This document shows positions 32,898 to 40,809 of a stretch of DNA of 53,539 bases, in pieces (the stretch's first letter is position 1; each line of letters begins with the position of its first letter). The notes beneath the pieces are model-generated. The model was not told the DNA's origin. It did no database searches and saw only the letters and a program-made list of their open reading frames with translations. The position numbers and the translations under genes are program-made. Source of the DNA: Pseudomonadota bacterium. GTDB lineage: Bacteria > Pseudomonadota > Alphaproteobacteria > Rhizobiales > Beijerinckiaceae. Location: the NCBI GenBank assembly GCA_023386155.1, contig JAEWKH010000037.1, positions 1 through 53,539 of the forward strand, in the 5' to 3' direction.

Positions 32898-33245
32898 GTC
32901 ACCTATCTACGATTGTCACCATATCTGTCACCGGCATGAATCCTCGGTTGGTGTCTGCAAAAATCTTGTATAGTAAGGATTTTAACTCTGTCACCAATGT
33001 CACCAACTAATTCTATAACAATGTATGTAAGCAAAAACAGTAATGATGAGAGAATATGTATTTTATATATAAATATGTTGGGACGCGATCAGTGACATGG
33101 TGACGGGGGACAGAACTCATTAAGTTATTGAAAATGCATGATATTGTCCCGTCACCTGATTAGTGACAGGAAATGTAGTTAGTGACAGCGTATTCGGACT
33201 TGCTTCTCTGACAACTCGCGCAATATTGGACACAGCCACGTCACC
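32898..33245. repeat. Non-coding region with eleven GTCAC motifs (both orientations)
   Basis: A 348-bp AT-rich stretch with no open frame of coding character. GTCACC starts at 32898, 32915, 32927, 32990, 32999, 33151 and 33240; its inverse GGTGAC is at 33099; and GTGACA (inverse TGTCAC) is at 33092, 33163 and 33182. About 0.7 copies of this 5-mer would be expected by chance on both strands. The cluster is interrupted by a very AT-rich segment (33005-33080). It could be an iteron-type replication origin next to the primase gene, or a multi-site operator for the NusG-like gene that starts 33 bp after the last motif. Confidence 0.8.
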
Positions 33246-33255
33246 GAATCGATGC

Positions 33256-33277
33256 GGGTCTCACACCACGGAGACCC
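33256..33277 (+). promoter_or_regulatory. Hairpin sequestering the ribosome binding site of the NusG-like gene
   Basis: GGGTCTC (33256-33262) pairs perfectly with GAGACCC (33271-33277) across an 8-nt loop. The right arm contains the GGAGA ribosome binding site that belongs to ATG 33279, so the folded RNA would hide it. This also argues that 33279, not the in-frame ATG at 33252, is the translation start. Confidence 0.6.
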
Positions 33278-33278
33278 C

Positions 33279-33806
33279 ATGCTCGCCTTCGAAGGCCGCC
33301 ACTGGTTCGTCGTTCATACCAAGCACCAAGCCGAGCGTCTGACCGCTGACACGTTGGCCCGTAAGGGCTTTCAGGTGTATCTGCCGATGCTCACCAAGGA
33401 GGTGAAGCACGCGCGGGCAACGCAGGTTGTCGCTCGCCCGCTCTTTGTCCGGTATCTTTTTGTCGGTCTATCCAAGCCGGAAGGGCATTTCTCAGAGGTG
33501 CGGAAATCCTTTGGTGTCGAGTGGCTCGTCGCCAGTGCCGGTAAGCCTGCCGAGATCCCGTACAAGATCCTGGAGCAGCTCGAAGAGGCTGAGCGTAATG
33601 GCGACTTCGACGAAACCAAACCCAAGGCTCGCAAGGCATCGAAGTTCAAGCCCGGTGATCGCGTGCTGGTCTGTGACGGCAATCTCGATATTGCAGCCGA
33701 GATCATGGCGACACCATCGGACCAGCGCATCCACGTGATCCTGAACTTGTTCGGGCGGAAGACAAAAGCAACAGTAGCACTTGCCAAAGTCCGGGCGCTG
33801 GGCTAA
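33279..33806 (+). CDS. NusG-family transcription antiterminator (NGN plus KOW)
   Basis: A 175-residue NusG paralogue. The N-terminal NGN domain begins WFVVHTKHQAERLTADTLARKGFQVYLPM and has the PLFVRYLFVGL strand typical of NusG/RfaH. A charged linker (DFDETKPKARKASKFK) leads to a KOW domain (GDRVLVCDGNLDIAAEIMATPSDQRIHVILNLFGRKTKATVAL). It lies after the GTCAC-motif region and before the packaging and structural genes, the place of an antiterminator or late-gene activator such as lambda Q. Specialised NusG paralogues are known to let RNA polymerase read through terminators; terminators do occur downstream (40749, 53002). The family call is firm; the phage role is inferred. Confidence 0.88.
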   Translation: MLAFEGRHWFVVHTKHQAERLTADTLARKGFQVYLPMLTKEVKHARATQVVARPLFVRYLFVGLSKPEGHFSEVRKSFGVEWLVASAGKPAEIPYKILEQLEEAERNGDFDETKPKARKASKFKPGDRVLVCDGNLDIAAEIMATPSDQRIHVILNLFGRKTKATVALAKVRALG

Positions 33807-33819
33807 ATGGAACGGATCA

Positions 33820-33849
33820 GCGGGGCAGGTGATTTTCACCATGTCCCGC
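33820..33849 (+). promoter_or_regulatory. Long hairpin downstream of the NusG-like gene
   Basis: GCGGGGCAGGTGA (33820-33832) pairs with TCACCATGTCCCGC (33836-33849) with a 3-nt loop, one bulged A and one G-U pair. No T-tract follows directly, although a T-run occurs 45 bp on (33893-33898). It may be a terminator remnant or an RNA element for the antiterminator. Confidence 0.45.
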
Positions 33850-33908
33850 GCTAGCAATGGTGGCACGGTTCCGACAAGCGATTGTCCGGGGCCTTTTTTA
33901 TGGGCGGG

Positions 33909-34124
33909 CTACGCGTCCACTGGGATATTGCAGTTCTCGCAATAGACTCGTTGCGACGATGAGTTCGAGCCTTCCTGGACGATCAGGAAGCCTTTAGGTG
34001 CGCGACCGCTTCGATTGAAATCACCGCGTACCCATGGATGATCATCCTCTGACCAATGCACGGTTCCGGAGGCGCCACAGATCGGGCACTCTACATTCTC
34101 AGTCCAGCGGTCACGGGCTGCCAT
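33909..34124 (-). CDS. Small zinc-ribbon protein, probable moron
   Basis: A 71-residue protein with CPICG near the N-terminus and YCENC near the C-terminus, a four-Cys zinc ribbon. GGAGA lies 7 bp before ATG 34124. It is on the opposite strand to the late genes and diverges from the HNH gene. The function is unknown; small zinc-ribbon proteins of this kind are common accessory genes in prophages. Confidence 0.65.
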   Translation of the reverse strand: MAARDRWTENVECPICGASGTVHWSEDDHPWVRGDFNRSGRAPKGFLIVQEGSNSSSQRVYCENCNIPVDA

Positions 34125-34160
34125 AAACGAATCTCCGATGAGATCCCGACGATAGCACGA

Positions 34161-34535
34161 ATGCCCAAGCCCCTAGACCACAGAGCAAGGCAGAGAGAGC
34201 ACGACGCCAAGCGTAGGGAAGAGAAGCCTTGGCGGGCTTGGTACAACACCCCTGAGTGGAAGGCCGTCAGGAAGGGCCAGCTCGAACGCCAGCCCTATTG
34301 CGAGCGGCACCTCAAGAGAGGTGAGAGGGTAAGGGCCTCAGTGGTCAACCACGTAGGCAGGCACGGCGGCAATTGGCATTGCTTCATCAACGGCCCGTTC
34401 GAGAGCGTCTGCAAGGGATGCCATGACAGCGCAATCCAGCGGGAAGAGAAGCGAGGGCTGAACTGCATGGGTGTGGATGCGTCAGGTAGACCGACGAGCC
34501 CAGATCATCCGTGGAACAGACGCAATATTAGGTGA
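34161..34535 (+). CDS. HNH endonuclease of the packaging module
   Basis: A 124-residue protein from ATG 34161. The basic N-terminus (RARQREHDAKRREEKPWRAWYNTPEWKAVRKGQL) precedes YCERH, then VVNHVGRHGGNW and SVCKGCHDSAIQ, giving the His-Asn-His catalytic core with a structural zinc formed by two Cys pairs. Phage HNH proteins next to terminase genes help cut at cos sites, as shown for HK97 gp74. That suggests cohesive-end packaging here. Its stop is directly followed by a convergent small gene. Confidence 0.88.
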   Translation: MPKPLDHRARQREHDAKRREEKPWRAWYNTPEWKAVRKGQLERQPYCERHLKRGERVRASVVNHVGRHGGNWHCFINGPFESVCKGCHDSAIQREEKRGLNCMGVDASGRPTSPDHPWNRRNIR

Positions 34536-34937
34536 TCATCGATTAGGGCAAAGGAGACTGTTCAGCTCCTGCTGAAGCGAAATCGACCGCGCCACATCTT
34601 TCCCGTTCACTTCGCGTAGTTGGTCGCTCAATTGATAACACCTCTGAATATCGACGTTTCTGGGGGCATTGGAACCCACAGTAGCCGCGATGCTCTTGGT
34701 GTAATTTACGAGACTAGTGTAACCGGCTTCCAAGGCATGGGTACGCTCTATGGAGTTAGATAGCGAGCGTTTCAGCGTTTGTATTTCTTCTTCATGGGCC
34801 CTTACTTGCTGCTCCATTTTCTCAAAGCGCTGCTTGATCTCCGAGTATTGATTAAACCCTGCCCAAATGCCTGCTATGATTGCTCCAACCGCGAGCAATG
34901 CAGACAAGATAACCTCAAGTGATTTGAAACTGCTCAT
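34536..34937 (-). CDS. Membrane-anchored coiled-coil protein, probable moron
   Basis: A 133-residue protein from ATG 34937 with a strong upstream GGGGGAG. Residues ~8-27 form a transmembrane helix (VILSALLAVGAIIAGIWAGF); residues ~30-75 are a coiled coil (EIKQRFEKMEQQVRAHEEEIQTLKRSL). The rest is soluble with two Cys. It lies opposite to the packaging genes between the HNH and terminase genes, so it probably has its own promoter and may be expressed in the lysogen. Spanin-like or superinfection-exclusion roles are possible but unsupported. Confidence 0.65.
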   Translation of the reverse strand: MSSFKSLEVILSALLAVGAIIAGIWAGFNQYSEIKQRFEKMEQQVRAHEEEIQTLKRSLSNSIERTHALEAGYTSLVNYTKSIAATVGSNAPRNVDIQRCYQLSDQLREVNGKDVARSISLQQELNSLLCPNR

Positions 34938-35068
34938 GTGGCTCCCCCCGGAAAGAGCGATCTATATGCTGAGGGCGGGGGGAGTCAAAAGTTTGGGAGC
35001 CGAGCGCCTATGCACCGCCGCCCCCCCTCCATTCGCACTGAGATGAAATTTTGGAAGGGGGGTTTCGG

Positions 35069-35085
35069 CATCCCCTTCGGGGATG
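35069..35085 (+). promoter_or_regulatory. Hairpin before the small terminase gene
   Basis: CATCCCC-TTC-GGGGATG is a perfect 7-bp stem ending 4 bp before the GTG start of the small terminase gene; the right arm overlaps its GGGGAT ribosome binding site. The 150 bp before it is GC-rich and without genes, and may hold the late promoter and the cos site; neither could be pinned down. Confidence 0.45.
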
Positions 35086-35089
35086 AACA

Positions 35090-35521
35090 GTGACTTTGAC
35101 GCCAATTCAGGGCGGAGACGGCGTACCGGCCGAACCGGATTGGTCGCAGCTCTTCTCCGACGAACTCGATATCGCTCTTGCTCGAACCGAGTGGGGGCTC
35201 GTGATCCGCAGTCTGCAGGACGCGCAGACGTTGGCGATCGAGAACGGCCACATGATTGAGCGCCTGGTGATGTACCGGGTGCAGTTCACCCGGGCGGCGC
35301 GCGAGGTTGCCGAGCACGGGACGATCATGAAGGCAAAGCGGACGAAGGTTCCGCAGGTGAATCCGTACTGGGGCATCATGCGCCAAGCGGGTGAGGAAAT
35401 CAGGGTGCTCGAGGTAGAGCTCGGCATCCCACCGGTTCGCCGGAACAAGGCCGGCAAGGTGCAGCGTGCCAAGAAAGCAGCCCGGGCGGCGGACAGCTAC
35501 CTCAAATCGGTACCCAAGTGA
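35090..35521 (+). CDS. Terminase small subunit (P27 family)
   Basis: A 143-residue protein with GTG start at 35090. The central helical region (LVIRSLQDAQTLAIENGHMIERLVMYRVQFTRAAREVAEHGTIMKA) and the segment NPYWGIMRQAGEEIRVLEVELGIPPVRR are typical of P27-type small terminases, which bind the packaging site and recruit the large subunit. The basic C-terminus (NKAGKVQRAKKAARAADSYL) probably binds DNA. It overlaps the large subunit gene by 56 bp. Confidence 0.85.
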   Translation: MTLTPIQGGDGVPAEPDWSQLFSDELDIALARTEWGLVIRSLQDAQTLAIENGHMIERLVMYRVQFTRAAREVAEHGTIMKAKRTKVPQVNPYWGIMRQAGEEIRVLEVELGIPPVRRNKAGKVQRAKKAARAADSYLKSVPK

Positions 35522-37301
35522 CCCGACGACCGCGTGGGCGGTCGATGTGGTCGATGGCCGGATCATCGCAGGGGAGATCGTCCGACATGCGGCCGAGCGG
35601 CACCTCAAGGATCTCACCGACGGCGCGGCCCGAGGCCTCCACTGGTCGCCGGAGCGGGCCGCTCATGCGCTAGGGTTCTTCCCAGCCGTGCTGTCGGTGA
35701 CGGCCGGCGCCAAGGCGGGCGATCCATTCCATCCGCTGCCGTGGCACACCTTCTGCATCGGCTCGCTCTTCGGGTGGCGCAAGGACAGCGGCAGGATGCG
35801 GTTTCGCGCCGGCTGGCTGGAGACAGGAAAGGGGCAGGCCAAGTCGCCGCTGATGGCCGCCATCGGGCTCTACCTGATGGGCTTTTACGGCGTCCCGCGA
35901 TCCGAGATCTATTCGATCGGGCAAGACCGGGCCACGGCAAACGTGCTCTTCAAGGACGCGGTTGCCATGTGCCGGGCACCTATCCCTGGCGGGGAGGAAG
36001 ATGACACACTCGAGCAGCGGGGCGAGGTCGTCATCCGCGGTGAGGGCGACAACGCCTGGAAGATCGAGCATCCGGAGACGAGCAGTAAGTTCCAGTCCCT
36101 CGCCAATGGCGAGGCCATCTCAGGCCCGCGCCCGACGGCAGTGCTGGCAGACGAGATCCACGAGTTCAAGCACGGCACATCGATCGAGACCTGGCGGCGG
36201 GCCATCGCGAAGATGCCGGGTGACGCGATCATGCTGCTGGGCACCAACACCCCGGCATCAACTCAGATTGTAGGGACCGAGTACAGCGAGTTTTTCCAGA
36301 AGGTTGCCAAGGGCGAGATCATGGATGATGAGGCTTTTGCCTTCATCGCCCGGGTCGACAAGGCGGACCGCGAGACGATCTTCGACAACGAGAAGGTATG
36401 GGCCAAGGCATTGCCGGCGCTCGGCGTCACGTTTCCGATCGAGAACATCCGGGGGGAGGTCAACACCGCCCGTCAGCTGCTCTCGACGGCAATGTCGGTC
36501 AAGCGCCTGTACTTCGGCATCCCGATCGGCGCAATCGATTTCTGGATTGCGGAGGAATCCTGGGCAGCCGTTCAGGGTGTCGTCGATCCAGAGAAGTTGA
36601 GGGGTTGCAGGTGCTGGCTGTCACTGGACCTGTCGCAGAAGAATGACCTGACAGCCATGACGGCGGTCTGGATCGGACAGGATGGGCATCTCTACGCCAA
36701 GACCTGGTATTGGACGACAAAGCAAGGACTAGCTGAACGGGCGCGCGCTGATCAGGCGCCGTACGAGCAGTGGGTGGAAGCAGGTCACCTAACAGCAGTC
36801 GACGGCGCGGTGATCGACAAGACGTTCATCGCGGCTGAGGTGGCGAAGCTGGTTGCCGAGCATGATGTTCAGTTCCTGGCCTTCGACGTGGCCGGCATGG
36901 CGGATTTCATTCGGGCATGTGAGGAAATTGGCTTCGACGTCTGGAAGTACGAAGGACCGGACAAGCCTGAAGGGCATGGGCTCAAACTTGTGAGCCATGC
37001 TCAGGGTACGCGGGTCCTGTTCGAGGATCGTCAGCTTTGCATGCCGCGTTCCATCGAACGGCTTGAGGACCGGATTCTGACCGCTGGTATCTCCATCGAT
37101 GCATCGCCGGTAACTTATTCGTGCGCGGCGAATGCGGCGCTAGTGAGCGATGGGCAGAAGAACCGGGCTTTCGACAAGAAGCGCTCCCGCGGGCGCATTG
37201 ACGGACTTGTGACGATCGCGATGGCGACAGGTGGCGCGGATGCCGATCTGCAAGGGAACGGACCGTCCATCTATGAGACACGTGGCATACTGATGGTGTA
37301 G
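35466..37301 (+). CDS. Terminase large subunit
   Basis: A 611-residue DNA-packaging motor. The ATPase has a Walker A-like loop LETGKGQAKSP (residues ~118-128) and Walker B LADEIHEF (near 228). The nuclease domain begins with LSLDLSQKNDLTAM (near 386, first catalytic Asp), with FLAFDVAGMAD near 470 as second acidic position and a late Lys/Asp cluster. This is the P27/lambdoid family that cuts genomic concatemers and pumps DNA into proheads. GTG 35466 is used as start; it lies inside the small subunit gene, suggesting coupled translation. Confidence 0.95.
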   Translation: MPRKQPGRRTATSNRYPSDPTTAWAVDVVDGRIIAGEIVRHAAERHLKDLTDGAARGLHWSPERAAHALGFFPAVLSVTAGAKAGDPFHPLPWHTFCIGSLFGWRKDSGRMRFRAGWLETGKGQAKSPLMAAIGLYLMGFYGVPRSEIYSIGQDRATANVLFKDAVAMCRAPIPGGEEDDTLEQRGEVVIRGEGDNAWKIEHPETSSKFQSLANGEAISGPRPTAVLADEIHEFKHGTSIETWRRAIAKMPGDAIMLLGTNTPASTQIVGTEYSEFFQKVAKGEIMDDEAFAFIARVDKADRETIFDNEKVWAKALPALGVTFPIENIRGEVNTARQLLSTAMSVKRLYFGIPIGAIDFWIAEESWAAVQGVVDPEKLRGCRCWLSLDLSQKNDLTAMTAVWIGQDGHLYAKTWYWTTKQGLAERARADQAPYEQWVEAGHLTAVDGAVIDKTFIAAEVAKLVAEHDVQFLAFDVAGMADFIRACEEIGFDVWKYEGPDKPEGHGLKLVSHAQGTRVLFEDRQLCMPRSIERLEDRILTAGISIDASPVTYSCAANAALVSDGQKNRAFDKKRSRGRIDGLVTIAMATGGADADLQGNGPSIYETRGILMV

Positions 37302-37304
37302 CGG

Positions 37305-38582
37305 ATGAGTTTTTGGGATCTATTCCGCCGTGCACCGGATGTGGCAGGGCAGGGCGGCCCTCGCGCTGACGTCAGCGGTGGAGCTGTCGTCTATTCTCTC
37401 GATGACCCCCGCGTGATTGAGATCCTGCGTGACGGGTTTCTTTCGTCGGCAGGGTTCACCGTCAACCCCGAGACCGCTCTCCGCAACCCGGCCTTTTTTC
37501 GTGCCGTTAGCCTGATTTCCAACTCCATCGGCATGCTGCCGCTGAACCTGATTGAGAAGGAGTCAAAGAAGAAGGCGACTGAGCACCCTCTGCACCGCCT
37601 TCTTCACCGCAAGCCGAATGATTGGCAGTCCGCCTACGACTTCCGGGGGCTGATGCAGCTTCGGGCGCTGGTTTACCGGAATTCATATGCTCTGATTGTC
37701 CGTTCTCGCGACATCCGCGCCGGGCGGGACAAGATCATTCGCCTCGTGCCTCTGTGTCCGAAGCGAATGGAGGCCACCCTTAACGACGACTGGACGGTCT
37801 CTTACAAGTACCAGCCCAAGACCGGAGGTAGGATTGTCTATAGGGCGAGCGATATTTTTCACCTTCGTGGTCTGTCGCTTGACGGCCTCAATGGTTTCTC
37901 TCTGGTGGAGCAAGCGAAGGAGGCTATCGGCCTCGCGCTGACAGCGGAACTCGCGGCCGGGCGCCTTTTCAAGAACGGTGCTCTCGTTGGCGGGGCACTT
38001 TCGCATAAGGGCAAGCTCTCCGACCAGGCCTTTGATCGGTTGAAGCAGAGCCTTGCCGAGAAAGAGGGCGCTGAGAACGCCGGCAAGAACCTCATCCTTG
38101 AAGAGGGTATGGAGTTCAAGACATTCAGCCATAGCGCGCGCGACGCTCAGATGACCGAGTTGCGAAAGCTGCAGGTTGAGGAGATTGGGCGCGTTTCAGG
38201 TGTTCCACGCCCACTGTTGATGGTCGACGAGACCTCTTGGGGGTCAGGTATTGAGGCTCTAGGGCAATTCTTTGTCGCCTACGCCCTGAACCCCTGGTTC
38301 GAGGCATGGCAGCAGGCCATAGAGCGGTCGTTGCTGTCGGATGACGAAGCGGATCATTACGAGGCCAAGTTCAATCCCGGCGCGCTGCTGCGAGGATCCC
38401 TTAAGGATCAAGCAGATTTCCTTGCAAAGGCGCTTGGATCGGGCGGACATCAGCCCTGGATGCACGTTGATGAGGTCCGCGATGTCATGGACCTACCGGA
38501 GCGCGAAGCTCCTCCATCTCTCATGGGCCACAAGGGCGGCCCGGCTCTCGATGACGGGAAACCCGATGACAAAGCAGCGTAA
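37305..38582 (+). CDS. HK97-family portal protein
   Basis: A 425-residue portal from ATG 37305, 3 bp after the terminase stop. Conserved segments: AVSLISNSIGMLPLNL near residue 75, HPLHRLLHRKPNDWQSAYDF near 97, IFHLRGLSLDGLNGFSLVEQAKEAIGLALTAE near 190, FKNGALVGG, and GVPRPLLMVDETSWGSGIEALGQFFVAYAL near 305. It forms the dodecameric ring through which DNA enters. It overlaps the protease gene by 17 bp. Confidence 0.95.
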   Translation: MSFWDLFRRAPDVAGQGGPRADVSGGAVVYSLDDPRVIEILRDGFLSSAGFTVNPETALRNPAFFRAVSLISNSIGMLPLNLIEKESKKKATEHPLHRLLHRKPNDWQSAYDFRGLMQLRALVYRNSYALIVRSRDIRAGRDKIIRLVPLCPKRMEATLNDDWTVSYKYQPKTGGRIVYRASDIFHLRGLSLDGLNGFSLVEQAKEAIGLALTAELAAGRLFKNGALVGGALSHKGKLSDQAFDRLKQSLAEKEGAENAGKNLILEEGMEFKTFSHSARDAQMTELRKLQVEEIGRVSGVPRPLLMVDETSWGSGIEALGQFFVAYALNPWFEAWQQAIERSLLSDDEADHYEAKFNPGALLRGSLKDQADFLAKALGSGGHQPWMHVDEVRDVMDLPEREAPPSLMGHKGGPALDDGKPDDKAA

Positions 38583-39450
38583 CCTTCGCGTCTTCGCCAT
38601 GGCGCGCCCGGCCGCGATGCCTCAGCCGGTTCGGCAGGACGTCCATGCGTTCACGAAACCGGAAGTCTTCGACCGCTGGAGTGACGATGCCGCCGGAATC
38701 CGCGCTATCGAGCGCGGTGACAACGTGATTACGATGTTCGACATCATCGGAGAGGATTTCTGGAGCGGCGGCGGTGTCACGGCGAAAAAGGTATCATCGC
38801 AACTTCGAGCGATTGGCGACCGCCCGGTCGAAGTGCAGATCAATTCGCCCGGCGGCGACATGTTCGAGGGCATCGCGATCTATAATGTCCTGCGGGAGCA
38901 TCCACACCCGATCACCATCAAAGTGATGGGCATGGCGGCCTCGGCCGCCTCCATCATCGCCATGGCTGGCGACACCATTGAGATCGGTGCTGCTTCTTTC
39001 TTGATGATCCATAATTGTTGGGTGGTCGCGATCGGCAACCGCCACGATATGGCCGAAACTGCTGAATGGTTGCAACCCTTCGACCAGGCGATGGTTGATC
39101 TATATGCCGCCCGCTCAGGGCAGGATCCCAAGGACATCGCGAAGTGGATGGATGCCGAGACCTTCATGTCCGGATCCCAGGCCATCGATCGCGGCTTTGC
39201 TGACGCCCTGCTGGCGGCTGATACAATGACCACGGACGAGGAAACGAAAGCCTCTGATCGTCAGGTCAACGAGCTCCGCGCCATGGAGCGTCAATTGGTT
39301 TCCGCAGGTCTGTCGCGTTCCGACGCGCGGGCCCGCATCAACAAGATCAAGGGCACGCCCGGCGCTGCCATTGAGCCCGCTGTCACGCCAGGCGCTGACA
39401 GTGAAGACTACACCGGCCTAGCCGGGCTTATTGCATCCCTGAAATCGTAA
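38566..39450 (+). CDS. ClpP-like prohead protease
   Basis: A 294-residue S14-type protease from ATG 38566. VEVQINSPGGDMFEGIAIYNVL (near residue 90), MGMAASAASIIAMAG with the catalytic Ser (SAAS), and FLMIHNCW with the catalytic His, are the ClpP signature. The C-terminal region (KASDRQVNELRAMERQLVSAGLSRSDARARINKIKG) is helical. It should mature the capsid by cutting the capsid N-terminal delta domain and itself. It sits between portal and major capsid genes as expected. Confidence 0.93.
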   Translation: MTKQRNLRVFAMARPAAMPQPVRQDVHAFTKPEVFDRWSDDAAGIRAIERGDNVITMFDIIGEDFWSGGGVTAKKVSSQLRAIGDRPVEVQINSPGGDMFEGIAIYNVLREHPHPITIKVMGMAASAASIIAMAGDTIEIGAASFLMIHNCWVVAIGNRHDMAETAEWLQPFDQAMVDLYAARSGQDPKDIAKWMDAETFMSGSQAIDRGFADALLAADTMTTDEETKASDRQVNELRAMERQLVSAGLSRSDARARINKIKGTPGAAIEPAVTPGADSEDYTGLAGLIASLKS

Positions 39451-39460
39451 GGAGCTTCAC

Positions 39461-40723
39461 ATGAAGCACGTTCGTCCAGGCGCTTTCGCGCTCGCCAACC
39501 CCCTTATGCCCGTTCCGCGGGCCGTCGTCGGCAAGGTCCGTGCCGATGTCACCGATCCGAAGGCCATGATCGCCGCTCTTCAGAGCGCTTTCGAGGACTT
39601 CAAGAAAACTCACGAGGAAAAGCTCAACAGCAAGGCTGACGTGGTTCTGGACGAGAAGGTCCAGCGCATCGACGCCGCTGTCGGCAATTTCCAGACGGCC
39701 ATCGATGAGATGAACGCCAAGCTCGCCGCGGCCAGCATCGGCTCCGGGGTCATTGGCGACATGCCGGCCACCGATCCTGAGTATGTGAAGTCCTTCAAGG
39801 CTCACATGCGCAAAGGCGATGTGCAGGCGGCCATGACCAAGGGATCGGACGCCGATGGCGGCTATCTCGCTCCGGTCGAGTGGGATCGCACCATCACGGG
39901 CAAGCTCAAGTTGATCTCCCCGATTCGGGCGAACGCTCGTGTCATCACCATCTCTACGGCGGGCTTCAAGAAGCTCTTCACGGACCGCGCAGTCGGCTCC
40001 GGCTGGGTCGGAGAGACAGCAGCCCGGCCCGAGACCAGCACGCCGCAGATCGGCACGCTGGACTTCCCGCTGGGGGAGATCTACGCCAATCCGGCAATCT
40101 CGCAGCAGCTCTTGGACGATTCTGCGATCGATCTCGAGCAGTGGCTGGCCGATGAAGTGCAGACCGAGTTCTCCCGTCAGGAGGGTATCGCCTTCCTGTC
40201 CGGCAATGGCACCAACAAGCCGCATGGCATCCTGACCTACGTCACGGGCGCAGCAAGTGCGGCTCGTCATCCCTGGGGCGCCATCCCGGTGGTGAACAGC
40301 GGTGCGGCTGCGGCCTTAACGTCGGACGGCTTCATCGACCTGTTCTACAGCTTGCCGAGTGAGTTCCGGGCCAATGCGAAACTCTACACGAGCCGCGGAG
40401 CCCAGTCAGCCATGCGTAAGCTGAAGGATGGGCAGGGCAATTACCTCTGGCAGCCTTCCTTCGCTGCCGGTCAGCCGGCGACCCTGGCAGGTGAATCCAT
40501 CGTCGACATCCCGGATATGCCGGCGGTTGCGGCAAACGCCATCGCCGCGCTCTATGGCGATATGGATGCCACCTACCTGGTGGTGGATCGCATCGGCATC
40601 CGGGTCCTGCGGGACCCCTTCACCAACAAGCCGTTCGTGCACTTCTATACCACGAAGCGCGTCGGTGGCGGCGTCTACAACCCGGAGCCCATGCGGGCAC
40701 TCAAGGTTGCTGCCAACAGCTAA
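39461..40723 (+). CDS. HK97-fold major capsid protein
   Basis: A 420-residue capsid subunit with a strong GGAGC ribosome binding site before ATG 39461. Residues ~25-85 are a coiled-coil delta/scaffold domain (AALQSAFEDFKKTHEEKLN...). The mature shell begins after ~residue 100, before KGSDADGGYLAPVEW. Conserved segments include AGFKKLFTDRAVGSGWVGE, LYTSRGAQSAMRKLKDGQGNYLWQPS and the last strand VLRDPFTNKPFVHFYTTKRVGGGVYNPEPMRALK. A strong terminator follows 25 bp after the stop. Confidence 0.96.
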   Translation: MKHVRPGAFALANPLMPVPRAVVGKVRADVTDPKAMIAALQSAFEDFKKTHEEKLNSKADVVLDEKVQRIDAAVGNFQTAIDEMNAKLAAASIGSGVIGDMPATDPEYVKSFKAHMRKGDVQAAMTKGSDADGGYLAPVEWDRTITGKLKLISPIRANARVITISTAGFKKLFTDRAVGSGWVGETAARPETSTPQIGTLDFPLGEIYANPAISQQLLDDSAIDLEQWLADEVQTEFSRQEGIAFLSGNGTNKPHGILTYVTGAASAARHPWGAIPVVNSGAAAALTSDGFIDLFYSLPSEFRANAKLYTSRGAQSAMRKLKDGQGNYLWQPSFAAGQPATLAGESIVDIPDMPAVAANAIAALYGDMDATYLVVDRIGIRVLRDPFTNKPFVHFYTTKRVGGGVYNPEPMRALKVAANS

Positions 40724-40748
40724 AGCCTCCCTTCGAGAGGTAGCGATC

Positions 40749-40772
40749 AGGGCCCCTTCCGGGGCCCTTTTT
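40749..40772 (+). terminator. Strong intrinsic terminator after the capsid gene
   Basis: AGGGCCCC-TTCC-GGGGCCCT followed by TTTTT: a perfect 8-bp GC-rich stem with a T-tract, 25 bp after the capsid stop. It splits the late operon; full expression of the tail genes would need read-through or a downstream promoter. Confidence 0.85.
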
Positions 40773-40809
40773 GTAGGTGGACTTCTCACCCGTTGGAAGG
40801 AGACTGACC

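Noticed and set aside
32898..33245. CRISPR array as explanation of the repeated motif region
   Set aside because: The repeated unit is only 5-7 bp, occurs in both orientations and irregular spacing, and no cas gene is present.
34938..35089. cos site in the GC-rich gap before the small terminase gene
   Set aside because: The position is right and the HNH gene suggests cos packaging, but no overhang or recognition repeat could be identified from sequence alone.
39428..40270. 280-codon antisense frame over the capsid gene
   Set aside because: The capsid protein on the other strand is unmistakable; the antisense frame has shadow-type composition.
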